This document shows, in pieces, positions 44,114 to 52,917 of a stretch of 64,000 nucleotides of DNA; position 1 is the first letter of the stretch, and every line of letters starts with the position of its first letter. The notes under the pieces are model-generated. The model searched no databases and was not told the DNA's origin. It saw only the letters and a list, made by a program, of their open reading frames with translations. The stretch comes from Lachnospiraceae bacterium (lineage in GTDB: Bacteria; Bacillota; Clostridia; Lachnospirales; Lachnospiraceae): positions 1 through 64,000 of the forward strand of contig JAFLSW010000001.1 in the NCBI GenBank assembly GCA_022510725.1, read 5' to 3'. Made by a program: the position numbers and the translations under genes.

Positions 44114-46452
44114 AAAAAACAAGGGCGGCAGATAATATAGTGCTAAAAGGATTTGCTATTTTTGTGATGGCATTTCTTGGGATTGTTTATTTTTTCTTGT
44201 TCCTACATGGATTGTCTCATTATGAAGAGGCACAATATCTGTATTCTTTTGAACAAAAGGGCTGGATCGTAGTCCTTTGCGGCATTTCTGTGTTCTTTTT
44301 TTGGCTTCTCTATCTGGTGGCAGGGGCATTTTTCTCAAAGTGCGGTAAAAAGACACTAAAAATAGTTTATGTGTTGATCTGTTTTGGCGTGGTACTGCTA
44401 CAGGGGTACTTTTTGTTTTACATCAGAAGCTATTATGAATGGGATGCCGGTTGGGTTGTAAGTGCGGCAGCCTCTCTGGCAGAAGAAGGGAGAGTGGCGG
44501 AAGGAGCCGTACACTATGTATCGATCTATCCCAATCAGAATACATTTGTATTGATCACATCCCTGCTGATCAAATTGGGAAACATTTTTGGCATCAAGCT
44601 GATCAACAGACCCCTGCTATTGAATATCTTCAATACGATCTGCCTGGATGGCGCTATGTTGCTGACATTTCCCGTGCTTAAAAAAAGTGGTATAAAGCTG
44701 CCCTGGTGGAAGCGGACCCGGATCTTGCTTTTGATGGCCTGTAATCCCTTCCTGTACCTTGGTGTGGCTTATTATTATACCATGACACTTTCCCTGCCTT
44801 TTATGCAAGGCTTTTTGTATTTTGCCCTTTCTACTTTGGAAGAAAAGGGAGATAAGAAGGTCAGAATGAGAGAGGGAATCCTTGGCGGGATCCTTCTTGG
44901 CATCGGTTATGAAATGCGGGCTACGGGAATTATTTTTGCCATTGCATTCGGAATGGTGTTTTTGGGGAAAACATTATACAATTCAAAAAAGTTAAAGGAT
45001 GATTTAATATTATTCGGCATATTGGGACTTACGGCCTGCATTGCCGCAGGAAGCTTGTCGGAAATCCAGAAGGCTTACATCGGAATCGATACGACAGATA
45101 CCGCTTTTCCTACAGCGCATTGGGTTATGATGTCCTTAACTATGCCGGGGGAATATAATGAAGAAGATGAGTTCTTTACGGCCTCCTATGGAACCAAAGA
45201 AGAAAAGAAAACAGCTGTTATGAAAAGGATGAGAGAGAAGCTGGGGGCAATGAATGCAGAAGATCTTTTCCGGCTCATACAGTCTAAACTGACGATCACT
45301 TTTGGAAATGGATCAAACGGCTGTTTTGAAACTTTGAAGGATGCGCTTGGCACAGAGGGAATCTATGAATGGGTCTTTGGCAGTCGGAATGACCTGACGA
45401 TATTATGGCATCAGGGTTACTATCTATTTGTTCTTCTGGGCGTTTTGATGGGCTGTATGAATTTTGTAAAAAAGATTCTTACGGGGGCGCCGGAGCAGGA
45501 TGTGGGAAATCCGGCCGCTTTCTTTTTCCTTGGACTGATCCTGGTGGGGGCTTTGCTTTTTTATGTATTATGGGAGGCAGGAGAGCAATACAGCATTCCT
45601 TTTATGGCAGTTATGTGGTCTACAGCCATATGGGGATATGATACATTGGAAAAGATGCCGATCTTCCGGGAAAGACAGGCAAAGATCCTTTCTCTGGGGG
45701 CTTTTGCGGCTGCATCCCTTATTGGAATATGGGGCATTCTCCGTTATGGAGTAATGACGCAGGTTCCGCTTGTTACTTTTCAGCCGGTGGCGGTGCAGCA
45801 CAGGGCGCATGGTTCCTATATAGTAACTGATGAAGTAAGATTGATCCAGGAGATCCAGGCGAAAAAACCTTTTAACCGCCTGGCACTTCAATGGCGTAAT
45901 CCGGTTTCGGGGGAAAATACTTCTGTTTATCATCTGACTCTGATAGAGGAGGGGGAACAAAGACCTGTATTTGAGACGGATATAATTGCATCTGACAGTG
46001 GATACCATGGAGCCGGCGTTTATAACCTTGAGGAGATGGCATCCGGAAACGGTATATATGATCTTATGGTGGAAAAAACTGCCGGTCGGCCCGAAGATAA
46101 TCTAAGCTTTGTCTGCTTTGATATATATGGATATCAGGCTTATCCGGCAGGAAATTTTTATATAGAGCAAAATGGACAAAAGACGCAGATCCCTACATCT
46201 TTGCTGTTTGAGCTCTCAAAGGGAGACATCAGCGGATATATGACAAAAAAATCATACATCGTTTTGCTTGCTATTTTATTCCTAATCTTCCTATTTGCGG
46301 GATTTTGGTGTAAACTAAGAGTAGTGCCTTTACTGAAGGAGGAAAATAGAAATGAACAAAAAGAGAATACTTTCCCTGCTCCTGATGCTGATGATCGTAA
46401 TATGTTGTGTGACGGAAGCGCTGGTAATAAGGGACTTAAAGGTACAAAATAA
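44110..46452 (+). CDS. Polytopic GT-C-like glycosyltransferase
   Basis: A 780-residue protein with about 12 membrane helices (about 10-545), an early acidic motif YYEWDAGWVVSAA near residue 110 as in PMT/mannosyltransferase-like GT-C enzymes, and a beta-rich extracellular domain (about 560-710) before a last helix near 720-740. The sugar and acceptor are unknown. Its final 34 codons overlap the start of the next gene, an unusually long overlap; the tail (NRNEQKENTFPAPDADD) looks like an unselected extension. It overlaps the GT4 stop by ATGA, so it is in the same operon. Confidence 0.75.
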   Translation: MKKTRAADNIVLKGFAIFVMAFLGIVYFFLFLHGLSHYEEAQYLYSFEQKGWIVVLCGISVFFFWLLYLVAGAFFSKCGKKTLKIVYVLICFGVVLLQGYFLFYIRSYYEWDAGWVVSAAASLAEEGRVAEGAVHYVSIYPNQNTFVLITSLLIKLGNIFGIKLINRPLLLNIFNTICLDGAMLLTFPVLKKSGIKLPWWKRTRILLLMACNPFLYLGVAYYYTMTLSLPFMQGFLYFALSTLEEKGDKKVRMREGILGGILLGIGYEMRATGIIFAIAFGMVFLGKTLYNSKKLKDDLILFGILGLTACIAAGSLSEIQKAYIGIDTTDTAFPTAHWVMMSLTMPGEYNEEDEFFTASYGTKEEKKTAVMKRMREKLGAMNAEDLFRLIQSKLTITFGNGSNGCFETLKDALGTEGIYEWVFGSRNDLTILWHQGYYLFVLLGVLMGCMNFVKKILTGAPEQDVGNPAAFFFLGLILVGALLFYVLWEAGEQYSIPFMAVMWSTAIWGYDTLEKMPIFRERQAKILSLGAFAAASLIGIWGILRYGVMTQVPLVTFQPVAVQHRAHGSYIVTDEVRLIQEIQAKKPFNRLALQWRNPVSGENTSVYHLTLIEEGEQRPVFETDIIASDSGYHGAGVYNLEEMASGNGIYDLMVEKTAGRPEDNLSFVCFDIYGYQAYPAGNFYIEQNGQKTQIPTSLLFELSKGDISGYMTKKSYIVLLAILFLIFLFAGFWCKLRVVPLLKEENRNEQKENTFPAPDADDRNMLCDGSAGNKGLKGTK

Positions 46453-47617
46453 AGAGATGACGGAGAAAATAGCAGAATTGGATACAGATGTTTTTAATCA
46501 GGGAGTTTCCATTTCCCGGGTAGAAGGTCAGCTGGAGAATAAGGCAGACGAAGTTCTCCCTCAATTTTTCCTTCCGGCGGATATCTATGTATGTGAAGGC
46601 ATGACGCTGGAAGTATACAACGAAAGCGTATGCAGCAAGGCCAATCCTTTGTTATATGATTTTTATTGGGAATGTCCTATAGGGGATTGTATGGAAGATA
46701 AATATTATATTCATCCGGGGGCAGGAACAGCAGGTGACTATGAACTGGTCCTGCATGTATATGATTACGCTTTGCAGCAGGTGGGAGAAGTCAGCTCTAC
46801 TCTTCATGTGGTGCCGGATGCGTTTGCCGATGAGAATGCAGGCAATCTGAAGATGCTTACCATCGGTGACAGTTTAACGGCAGGAACCCGTTGGCTGTCT
46901 TATACCAGAGATCTATCCGGGGACAAGCTTTTCCATGTAGGTACACTGGGAGATGAGTCCGGGCTGATGCATGAAGGAATACCGGGCATTACTGCGGGGG
47001 ACTATTTAAACGGAACGCTGTTTGGCGTAGAAAGTCCGTCTCCTTTTTATGATTCTGCATCCGGAAAATTTGATTTCTCTTACTATAAAAAGACGACAGG
47101 GATCGAGCCGGATGTAGTCGGTGTTTTTTTGGGAACGAACGGACTGGAGCTGGAACCGCAGGGAAATGGCGGGAATATTATCACGATTGTGGACAAAATA
47201 ATAGAAGCGGATCCGGATATGCAGATCCTGGTCATAGAGCCAATCTATCCTGCCAATCAGGACGGTATGGCAAGACAGCAAAATATAAGAGGGTATGAAG
47301 GACTGCGGGGAATGTGGTCTTTGTCCAGGAGTCGTATGGTATTTAACCTGATCGCCTATTTGGATGAGCAGCTTGCCGGATATGACAATGTGACGATTGT
47401 GCCGACTGCGATGATCCTGGATCGGTTTTACGGTTTTGATCAGACGGCTCTTTCCAAGAACCCTCATTCCGATGTTTTGGATGAGATGCCCGCTCAGGGT
47501 GTGCACCCCGCATCAGCCGGATATGAGCAGATCGGGGATGGAATATACAGCGCTCTTTGCTATCTCATTCAGGAAGGAAAGCTTACCACAACGCATGGGG
47601 AGGTAGCGAGTGAGTAA
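46352..47617 (+). CDS. Membrane-anchored SGNH/GDSL hydrolase
   Basis: A 421-residue exported protein: signal-anchor helix (about 5-27), short coiled coil (about 28-65), a beta domain (about 70-160), and an SGNH esterase domain from about 165. Block I is MLTIGDSLTAGTRW (catalytic Ser), block III is GVFLGTNGLEL (Asn), and block V is QGVHPASAGYEQI, where the usual Asp of DxxH reads G and the His remains. Such enzymes add or remove O-acetyl groups on glycans, which fits the three acyltransferases downstream. GGAGGAAAA precedes the start. Confidence 0.82.
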   Translation: MNKKRILSLLLMLMIVICCVTEALVIRDLKVQNKEMTEKIAELDTDVFNQGVSISRVEGQLENKADEVLPQFFLPADIYVCEGMTLEVYNESVCSKANPLLYDFYWECPIGDCMEDKYYIHPGAGTAGDYELVLHVYDYALQQVGEVSSTLHVVPDAFADENAGNLKMLTIGDSLTAGTRWLSYTRDLSGDKLFHVGTLGDESGLMHEGIPGITAGDYLNGTLFGVESPSPFYDSASGKFDFSYYKKTTGIEPDVVGVFLGTNGLELEPQGNGGNIITIVDKIIEADPDMQILVIEPIYPANQDGMARQQNIRGYEGLRGMWSLSRSRMVFNLIAYLDEQLAGYDNVTIVPTAMILDRFYGFDQTALSKNPHSDVLDEMPAQGVHPASAGYEQIGDGIYSALCYLIQEGKLTTTHGEVASE

Positions 47618-48374
47618 AACGGTATCGGTCATTACCACGACTTATGAAGATTTAGGGCATTTAAAAGAAGTGGCAGAAAGTCTGCTTTTGCAGGATTATG
47701 AGAGTGTTGAATATGTGGTAGTGGACGGCGGATCCAAAGACGGTACCTTAGAGTACCTGAAAGACTTTCAAAAAGAAATAGCGAATAAACCGGGCTGGCG
47801 TTTTACTTATATTTCCGAAAAGGATGAGGGAATCTATGATGCCATCAATAAGGGACTGAGGCTGGCAACAGGGGATATCATAGGGCCTTTATTTGATCGA
47901 TTTGCAAAAAAGGATGTGCTCTCCCGCATAGTACGGTCTATGGAGGAAGAGGGAACAGACGGTGTCCATGGGAATTTGGATTATATGGATGAAAAAGGAA
48001 ACACGGTCAGAAAATGGAGAATGGGAGACCGTCAGGATATCCGCTCCGGTTGGATGCCTGCTCACCCCACCTTATATTTGAAAAGAAAGATTTACGATAT
48101 TTATGGCGGATATAAAACTGATTACAGAATTGCCGCGGATTATGAATTCATGGTAAGAATATTGGAAGATAAAAAAGTGAAACTTTCCTATATACCGGAT
48201 GTGCTGATCCATATGTATTATGGCGGAACCAGTACAGCGGGAGCAGGGAGTTACTGGGAATCCTTCTGGGAAAGTGTCCGTGCCCTGAAAGAGAATGGCA
48301 TTTCCCATCCGATCTTAATCTGCCTGAAGCGGACTCTTAAGGTATTTGGCCAGTTTCAATGGAGAAAACAGTAA
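47610..48374 (+). CDS. Glycosyltransferase family 2 lacking the usual DxD-type motif
   Basis: A 254-residue GT2 of the WcaA-like kind: VSVITTTYEDLGHLKEVAESLLLQ, VVVDGGSKDGTLEYL, DEGIYDAINKGLRLATGDIIG and the C-terminal GWMPAHPTLYLKR and IAADYEFMVRIL. After GDIIG, relatives read roughly FLNADD or FLNSDD; here the text is PLFDRFAKKDV, so the metal-binding pair is gone and about two residues are missing. The rest looks intact. It begins at GTG with GGGGAGG upstream, overlapping the previous stop. Confidence 0.82.
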   Translation: MSKTVSVITTTYEDLGHLKEVAESLLLQDYESVEYVVVDGGSKDGTLEYLKDFQKEIANKPGWRFTYISEKDEGIYDAINKGLRLATGDIIGPLFDRFAKKDVLSRIVRSMEEEGTDGVHGNLDYMDEKGNTVRKWRMGDRQDIRSGWMPAHPTLYLKRKIYDIYGGYKTDYRIAADYEFMVRILEDKKVKLSYIPDVLIHMYYGGTSTAGAGSYWESFWESVRALKENGISHPILICLKRTLKVFGQFQWRKQ

Positions 48375-48392
48375 AGAACAGAGAGTGAAAAA

Positions 48393-49082
48393 ATGAAAAG
48401 CATTGTACTGATTCCGGCTTATAACGAAGAAAAAAGCATAGAGACAACGGTAGCGGATATTAGGGAGAATGCGCCCGGATTTGATTATGTGATCATTAAT
48501 GACTGTTCTGCGGATGAAACTTTAAAAATCTGTGAAAAGGAAGGTCTGCATGTATTAAACCTTCCCATTAATTTAGGCATAGGAGGTGCTGTACAGACCG
48601 GTTATCTGTATGCCTATAAGAATGGTTACGATTATGCGGTGCAGTTTGACGGAGATGGACAGCATGACGCAAAATATCTCGGAAAAATGCAGGAATATAT
48701 GGAGCAGAACAAATTGGACATGCTGATCGGTTCCCGTTTTATTGAAAAGGAAGGGTTTCAATCCTCCGGCTTAAGGCGGTTTGGAATTCGTTATTTTTCG
48801 GCACTGATCAAGCTTTTGACGGGAACAAGGATCACAGATCCCACATCCGGTATGCGAATGGTAAACAGGGATGTCATTAAGTTGTATGCGGATTCCTATC
48901 CCAAGGATTATCCGGAGCCGGAAAGCGCAGTTGCCATTATCAATCAAGGGAAAACGATAGGGGAATACCCTGTGATCATGCGGGAACGATCGGAAGGCGT
49001 GTCTTCGATCTCTCCTGTTCGCAGTGTTTATTATATGATCAAGGTTACCCTGGCAATCCTTGTGGAAATGTTAAGAAAGTGA
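48393..49082 (+). CDS. Polyprenyl-phosphate glycosyltransferase (GtrB/DPM1-like GT2)
   Basis: A 229-residue GT2 of the DPM1/GtrB type that loads a sugar on polyprenyl phosphate: VLIPAYNEEKSIE, VIINDCSADETLKI, LPINLGIGGAVQTGYLYA, VQFDGDGQHD (DxD) near residue 92, GSRFIEKEGFQSSGLRRFG and TDPTSGMRMVNRDV. It lacks the C-terminal helices of long GtrB forms. The following DUF2304 membrane protein likely anchors it, a pairing seen often. The product could feed the GT-C enzymes in this locus. Confidence 0.88.
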   Translation: MKSIVLIPAYNEEKSIETTVADIRENAPGFDYVIINDCSADETLKICEKEGLHVLNLPINLGIGGAVQTGYLYAYKNGYDYAVQFDGDGQHDAKYLGKMQEYMEQNKLDMLIGSRFIEKEGFQSSGLRRFGIRYFSALIKLLTGTRITDPTSGMRMVNRDVIKLYADSYPKDYPEPESAVAIINQGKTIGEYPVIMRERSEGVSSISPVRSVYYMIKVTLAILVEMLRK

Positions 49083-49094
49083 GTGATAGATTAA

Positions 49095-49511
49095 ATGATG
49101 ACTTTAAGACTGCAGGTGATCATTGGTATCTGCCTGATCATCGCTTTGGCTGCCATTACCAATATGATCAGAAAACGAAAGCTGGAATTGAAATATGCTC
49201 TTTCATGGCTGATCGCCATCGTATTTGTATTGATTCTGGATTGTTTTCCAATCTTCCTTACAAAGCTGTCCGGCTTTTTGGGTATCTGGGCACCGGTCAA
49301 CATGATCTTCTTCCTGGGTTTTTGTTTTTCCCTGTTGATCATTTTTGTGTTGACGGTCACATTATCAAGAATGTCGGAGCGGGTAAGAAAGCTGTCACAG
49401 GCTGTGGCGCTGAATGAAGAGAAGATAGAGCTTCTTTTGAAAGAGCAAAAGCAGGGAGAAGGACCGGAATTTGCCAGGGATTCGGAAGCATTGATGAGTG
49501 AAAAGCAATAG
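49095..49511 (+). CDS. DUF2304 small membrane protein
   Basis: A 138-residue protein with three membrane helices (about 4-22, 34-52, 70-92) and a C-terminal coiled coil (SERVRKLSQAVALNEEKIELLLKE). The RKRKLELKYALSWL segment between helices 1 and 2 is typical of DUF2304, which is regularly paired with DPM1/GtrB-like glycosyltransferases. The upstream neighbour is exactly such an enzyme. The alternate frame over 49079-49417 is not a gene. Confidence 0.82.
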   Translation: MMTLRLQVIIGICLIIALAAITNMIRKRKLELKYALSWLIAIVFVLILDCFPIFLTKLSGFLGIWAPVNMIFFLGFCFSLLIIFVLTVTLSRMSERVRKLSQAVALNEEKIELLLKEQKQGEGPEFARDSEALMSEKQ

Positions 49512-49526
49512 AAAAGGAGAAAAATC

Positions 49527-50372
49527 ATGAAAAAACTGATCGTAACAGGATGCAACGGACAATTGGGAAGGGCAGTGAACCAGCTTTATGCAGGAAACAG
49601 TGAATATGAGCTGGTCAATACCGATGTGGAAGAATTGGATATTACCGATATTGATAAGGTACTTGCCCTGGCCAGGGAGGTAAAACCTTATGCTATCATC
49701 AACTGTGCAGCCCATACAGGCGTGGATGCCTGTGAGACCCAGGTGGATGCCGCATACCGCATTAATGCCATCGGCCCCAGAAACCTAAGCATTGCAGCGA
49801 CAGAAACGGGCGCTAAGATGATCCAGATTTCTACAGACTATGTGCTGGACGGAAAAGGCACCAGACCTTATATTGAGTTTGATCCCACAGGACCTCAGGG
49901 GATGTATGGCAAGACCAAGCTGGCGGGAGAGAACTTTGTAAAAGAATTTGCAAGGGATTATTTTATCCTGCGTACCGCCTGGCTTTACGGAGATGGCAAG
50001 AACTTTATCAAGACCATGCTGCGCCTTTCTGAGACCAATGAAGAGGTAAAGGTAGTAGGGGATCAGGTGGGAACGCCTACCAGTGCAAAGGAATTGGCAA
50101 AGGCTATCGGCGTGCTGCTTCCTACGGAAAATTACGGATTATTTCATGCTACCTGTGAAGGAAGCTGCAGTTGGGCACAGTTTGCGGAAGAAATCTTTAA
50201 GAGAGCGGGTAAGAGCACAAGAGTAAAAGCCATTACTACCGAGGAGTATAATGCACCGGCTCCCAGACCTGCTTATTCCATTTTGGAAAATTATATGTTT
50301 AAGCTGACTACGGATTTTCGGTTTGCAGACTGGCATGATGCTTTTGAAGAATATATGAAAACGCTGTTATAA
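49527..50372 (+). CDS. rfbD: dTDP-4-dehydrorhamnose reductase
   Basis: A 281-residue short-chain dehydrogenase of the RfbD/RmlD type, which reduces dTDP-4-keto-L-rhamnose to dTDP-L-rhamnose with NAD(P)H. Nucleotide motif VTGCNGQLGRAV at the N-terminus, NCAAHTGVDACE, STDYVLDG, the catalytic MYGKTKLAGE (YxxxK), RTAWLYGDGKNFIKTML and VGDQVGTPTSAKELA. AAGGAG is upstream. RfbA, B and C are not in the window, so they must lie elsewhere. Confidence 0.93.
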   Translation: MKKLIVTGCNGQLGRAVNQLYAGNSEYELVNTDVEELDITDIDKVLALAREVKPYAIINCAAHTGVDACETQVDAAYRINAIGPRNLSIAATETGAKMIQISTDYVLDGKGTRPYIEFDPTGPQGMYGKTKLAGENFVKEFARDYFILRTAWLYGDGKNFIKTMLRLSETNEEVKVVGDQVGTPTSAKELAKAIGVLLPTENYGLFHATCEGSCSWAQFAEEIFKRAGKSTRVKAITTEEYNAPAPRPAYSILENYMFKLTTDFRFADWHDAFEEYMKTLL

Positions 50373-50395
50373 GCAGGAAAATACAGGAGTAAGGG

Positions 50396-51544
50396 ATGAA
50401 ACAAGCGGAAAAACTGGATTATCTGGACGCCTTAAAGGTATTGTCCTGCTTGATGATCTTTAACTTTCATTTTATCAATTTCTTTTATCCGGGAGAATAT
50501 AGTTTGCTGCCGGACCATTTTCATACAGCATCGCTGGAATATTGGTTTGGGTCTACCCCCTTAAACCTTCTGGTAGGAGGAAAATTCGGCGTCAGGATAT
50601 TTATGACCTTAAGCGGTTTCTTTGTAGGATACCGTTTTTTCCTGACGGGAGAAAAGCATTCCCTAAAGTCCGGTGTGATCAAAAAGTATTTCCGGCTGAT
50701 CCTGCCCATTGCTGCCGCCAATATCCTGATCTTTATCCTGATGAGCCTGGGAGCTTACCAAAATCATCAGGCTTCCTTGCTGGCGGGTTCGGATATTTTT
50801 GTGGGAAACTACAACATGTTTCCTCCTAACCTTTTGGCTGCCCTAAAAGAGGCCTTTTGGGGCTGTTTCGTGACCGGTGAGAACAAGTATAACGGGCCCC
50901 TGTGGTTTATTTATTATGAATTTTTCGGTACCCTTTTGATTGCAGCTATCCTTTCTCTTTTAGGGGAAAGCCGTGCCAGATATATTGTGTATGCTGTATG
51001 CGCCCTTATTTTTATCCGTTCGGACTTTCTGCCCTTTGTTTTGGGAACGGCTGTCTGTGACCTGACCTATCAGCCGCCGGGATGGTTTGAAAAGATATTT
51101 GAAAAAAAGTGGGTTAATTGGCTTTTGTTGATCGCGGCTTTATTTTTAGGGTCCTTTCCCCCTATTGGTGAAAGGCTGGAAGGCACGATCTATGCGCCCT
51201 TCCCGCCAAAGATCATTCTGTTTTATAACATAGGAGCATCCATGCTGATCTTTGCCCTGCTTCATTTGAAAGGGCCGGCCAAAATATTGTCTGCAAAGGT
51301 CTTTACCTGGTATACACCCTTTACTTATGGATTTTATCTGGTTCATTTTGCGATACTCTGTACTTTTTCCTGCCAATTATTTTTGCTTCTGGAAAGCAAA
51401 ATGAATTATCATGTGCTGGCGATTTTGAACTATGTGCTGACACTGGTATTGACTACGGGGATATCCTGGCTGGTTCATAGATTTGTGGAAAAGCCGGGAA
51501 TCAAATTAGCGGGTAAAGTAAGCGCATATTTTGATAAAAATTGA
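50396..51544 (+). CDS. Membrane O-acyltransferase family 3 (first of three)
   Basis: A 382-residue AT3/OafA-like protein with about ten membrane helices. It opens KLDYLDALKVLSCLMIFNFHFINFF (the family histidine lies in the first helix), then FGVRIFMTLSGFFVGYRFF and the ending WLVHRFVEKPGIKL. These enzymes O-acetylate glycans using cytoplasmic acetyl-CoA. AGGAG lies six bases before the start. The second gene follows 10 bases on. Confidence 0.87.
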   Translation: MKQAEKLDYLDALKVLSCLMIFNFHFINFFYPGEYSLLPDHFHTASLEYWFGSTPLNLLVGGKFGVRIFMTLSGFFVGYRFFLTGEKHSLKSGVIKKYFRLILPIAAANILIFILMSLGAYQNHQASLLAGSDIFVGNYNMFPPNLLAALKEAFWGCFVTGENKYNGPLWFIYYEFFGTLLIAAILSLLGESRARYIVYAVCALIFIRSDFLPFVLGTAVCDLTYQPPGWFEKIFEKKWVNWLLLIAALFLGSFPPIGERLEGTIYAPFPPKIILFYNIGASMLIFALLHLKGPAKILSAKVFTWYTPFTYGFYLVHFAILCTFSCQLFLLLESKMNYHVLAILNYVLTLVLTTGISWLVHRFVEKPGIKLAGKVSAYFDKN

Positions 51545-51554
51545 GGAGTAAAGG

Positions 51555-52892
51555 ATGGAAGAAAAGCAGGCATTCAGAAAAAATTGGATTGATGCCGCCA
51601 AAGGGATCGCCATTTTGATCGTGGTGCTGAATCACAGCGGTCTGCACATTCCCGGAGTCAACTTCTGGGGAGGTATCTTTTATGTACCCATTTTCTTTCT
51701 GCTGTCAGGCTATACCTATCATCCTACAGAGGAAAGCTTTAAGAGCTTTGCCAAGAAAAAGGCTCATCGGCTTTTGACTCCCTATTTTGTAACAAATCTC
51801 ATTTTGTTTATCATCTTCTTTGTTAAAAACCTGATTTCAGGTTCTGATGGGGATGATCTGTATGGCATCTCAAATAGCAATCTCTTTGGAGGCATCTTTT
51901 ATATATGCATTCTTATCCTGCTGTTAGGCTATACTTATTATCCGACGCAGGAAAGCCTTGCAAAGAAAAAAGCTCGTTGGTTTTTACATGCTTTTTTTAT
52001 AATGCTCCTTATTTTGTTTGCCGTCTTCTTTGTTATCAATCCCACTTTAGATAATATATTTAGCATATTTTGGATGTTTTGTATCTACTTTTCTGTTTTT
52101 TTTACTTACAGATCCGGATTTGGCATCTTATATGGCAGAAGCTATTTGTTTAAGGCTGTCTATCATGGTGTAATAGAAGTAGAAGAGCCTTTAATGAATC
52201 ATTTAAACAGCCCTACCTGGTTTCTGCCGGCTCTCTTTTTGGTGTTAGTCTGCGCAGATGGCATCTATCGTAAAACCAAGGGAAGACCTAAGAAGATCTG
52301 TTTGATTCTGGGGCTCTGGTTATTACTTATGCTTCCTCAATACTATCTGGGATTTTTTCTTTTTCCCTGGTCTGTGGACCTGCTTCCCATCCTTCTGATC
52401 TTTTTCTTTATTGGATATTCTCTAAGCAAGAAAAAGCTTTTGGAAAAATCAGAAGATAGCACCGGAGCAAAAAAGTGGGGGACCATAGCAGGGTGTCTCA
52501 TCATTGCCCTTTTATCTGCATTGATTAACGGCTCCTATAATCTGTCCATCAACGATATGGGAAGAAGCGTGGTCCTTTGTATTATTTCGGCTATGTCAGT
52601 ATCCTGTCTGCTTTTACTTTTCTTAAGATGGCTTGAGAAAAAGCTTCCTGTTATTGTAAAAACTTTGGGAAGGCTGGGAAGGCATACCTTAACCATATTG
52701 TGCTGGCACTATTTTGTGATGCAGATGTTTTTCACAGCCGTATCTGCAGTGTTGGGATCGGAGTGGAAAGATAAGGGAGTGCTGAATGACTTGATGTGCC
52801 TGGCAGGAATTGTGATCTCCATAACAGCCTGCCTGTGTCTGGATCTGATCATGGAAAAATTAAGAGTGAACTATAGGAAAAAGGTTGTATAG
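51555..52892 (+). CDS. Membrane O-acyltransferase family 3 with an internal duplication (second of three)
   Basis: A 445-residue AT3 protein opening with WIDAAKGIAILIVVLNHSG (family histidine) and having about 12 helices. A stretch of about 55 residues near residue 36 (FWGGIFYVPIFFLLSGYTYHP, then AKKKAHRLL and LILFIIFFVKN) is repeated with changes near residue 110 (LFGGIFYICILILLLGYTYYP, AKKKARWFL, LILFAVFFVIN). The second copy adds two helices not found in its neighbours. The C-terminal part (LGRHTLTILCWHYFVMQMF) is normal. GAGGAG lies six bases before the start. Confidence 0.85.
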   Translation: MEEKQAFRKNWIDAAKGIAILIVVLNHSGLHIPGVNFWGGIFYVPIFFLLSGYTYHPTEESFKSFAKKKAHRLLTPYFVTNLILFIIFFVKNLISGSDGDDLYGISNSNLFGGIFYICILILLLGYTYYPTQESLAKKKARWFLHAFFIMLLILFAVFFVINPTLDNIFSIFWMFCIYFSVFFTYRSGFGILYGRSYLFKAVYHGVIEVEEPLMNHLNSPTWFLPALFLVLVCADGIYRKTKGRPKKICLILGLWLLLMLPQYYLGFFLFPWSVDLLPILLIFFFIGYSLSKKKLLEKSEDSTGAKKWGTIAGCLIIALLSALINGSYNLSINDMGRSVVLCIISAMSVSCLLLLFLRWLEKKLPVIVKTLGRLGRHTLTILCWHYFVMQMFFTAVSAVLGSEWKDKGVLNDLMCLAGIVISITACLCLDLIMEKLRVNYRKKVV

Positions 52893-52917
52893 AATTTGTT
52901 GGCGGGAGGAGAAGCGA

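Noticed and set aside
49079-49417. Open frame of 112 codons over the DUF2304 gene
   Set aside because: The overlapping frame 49095-49511 encodes a recognisable membrane family with a good partner; this one is out of frame and without motifs.
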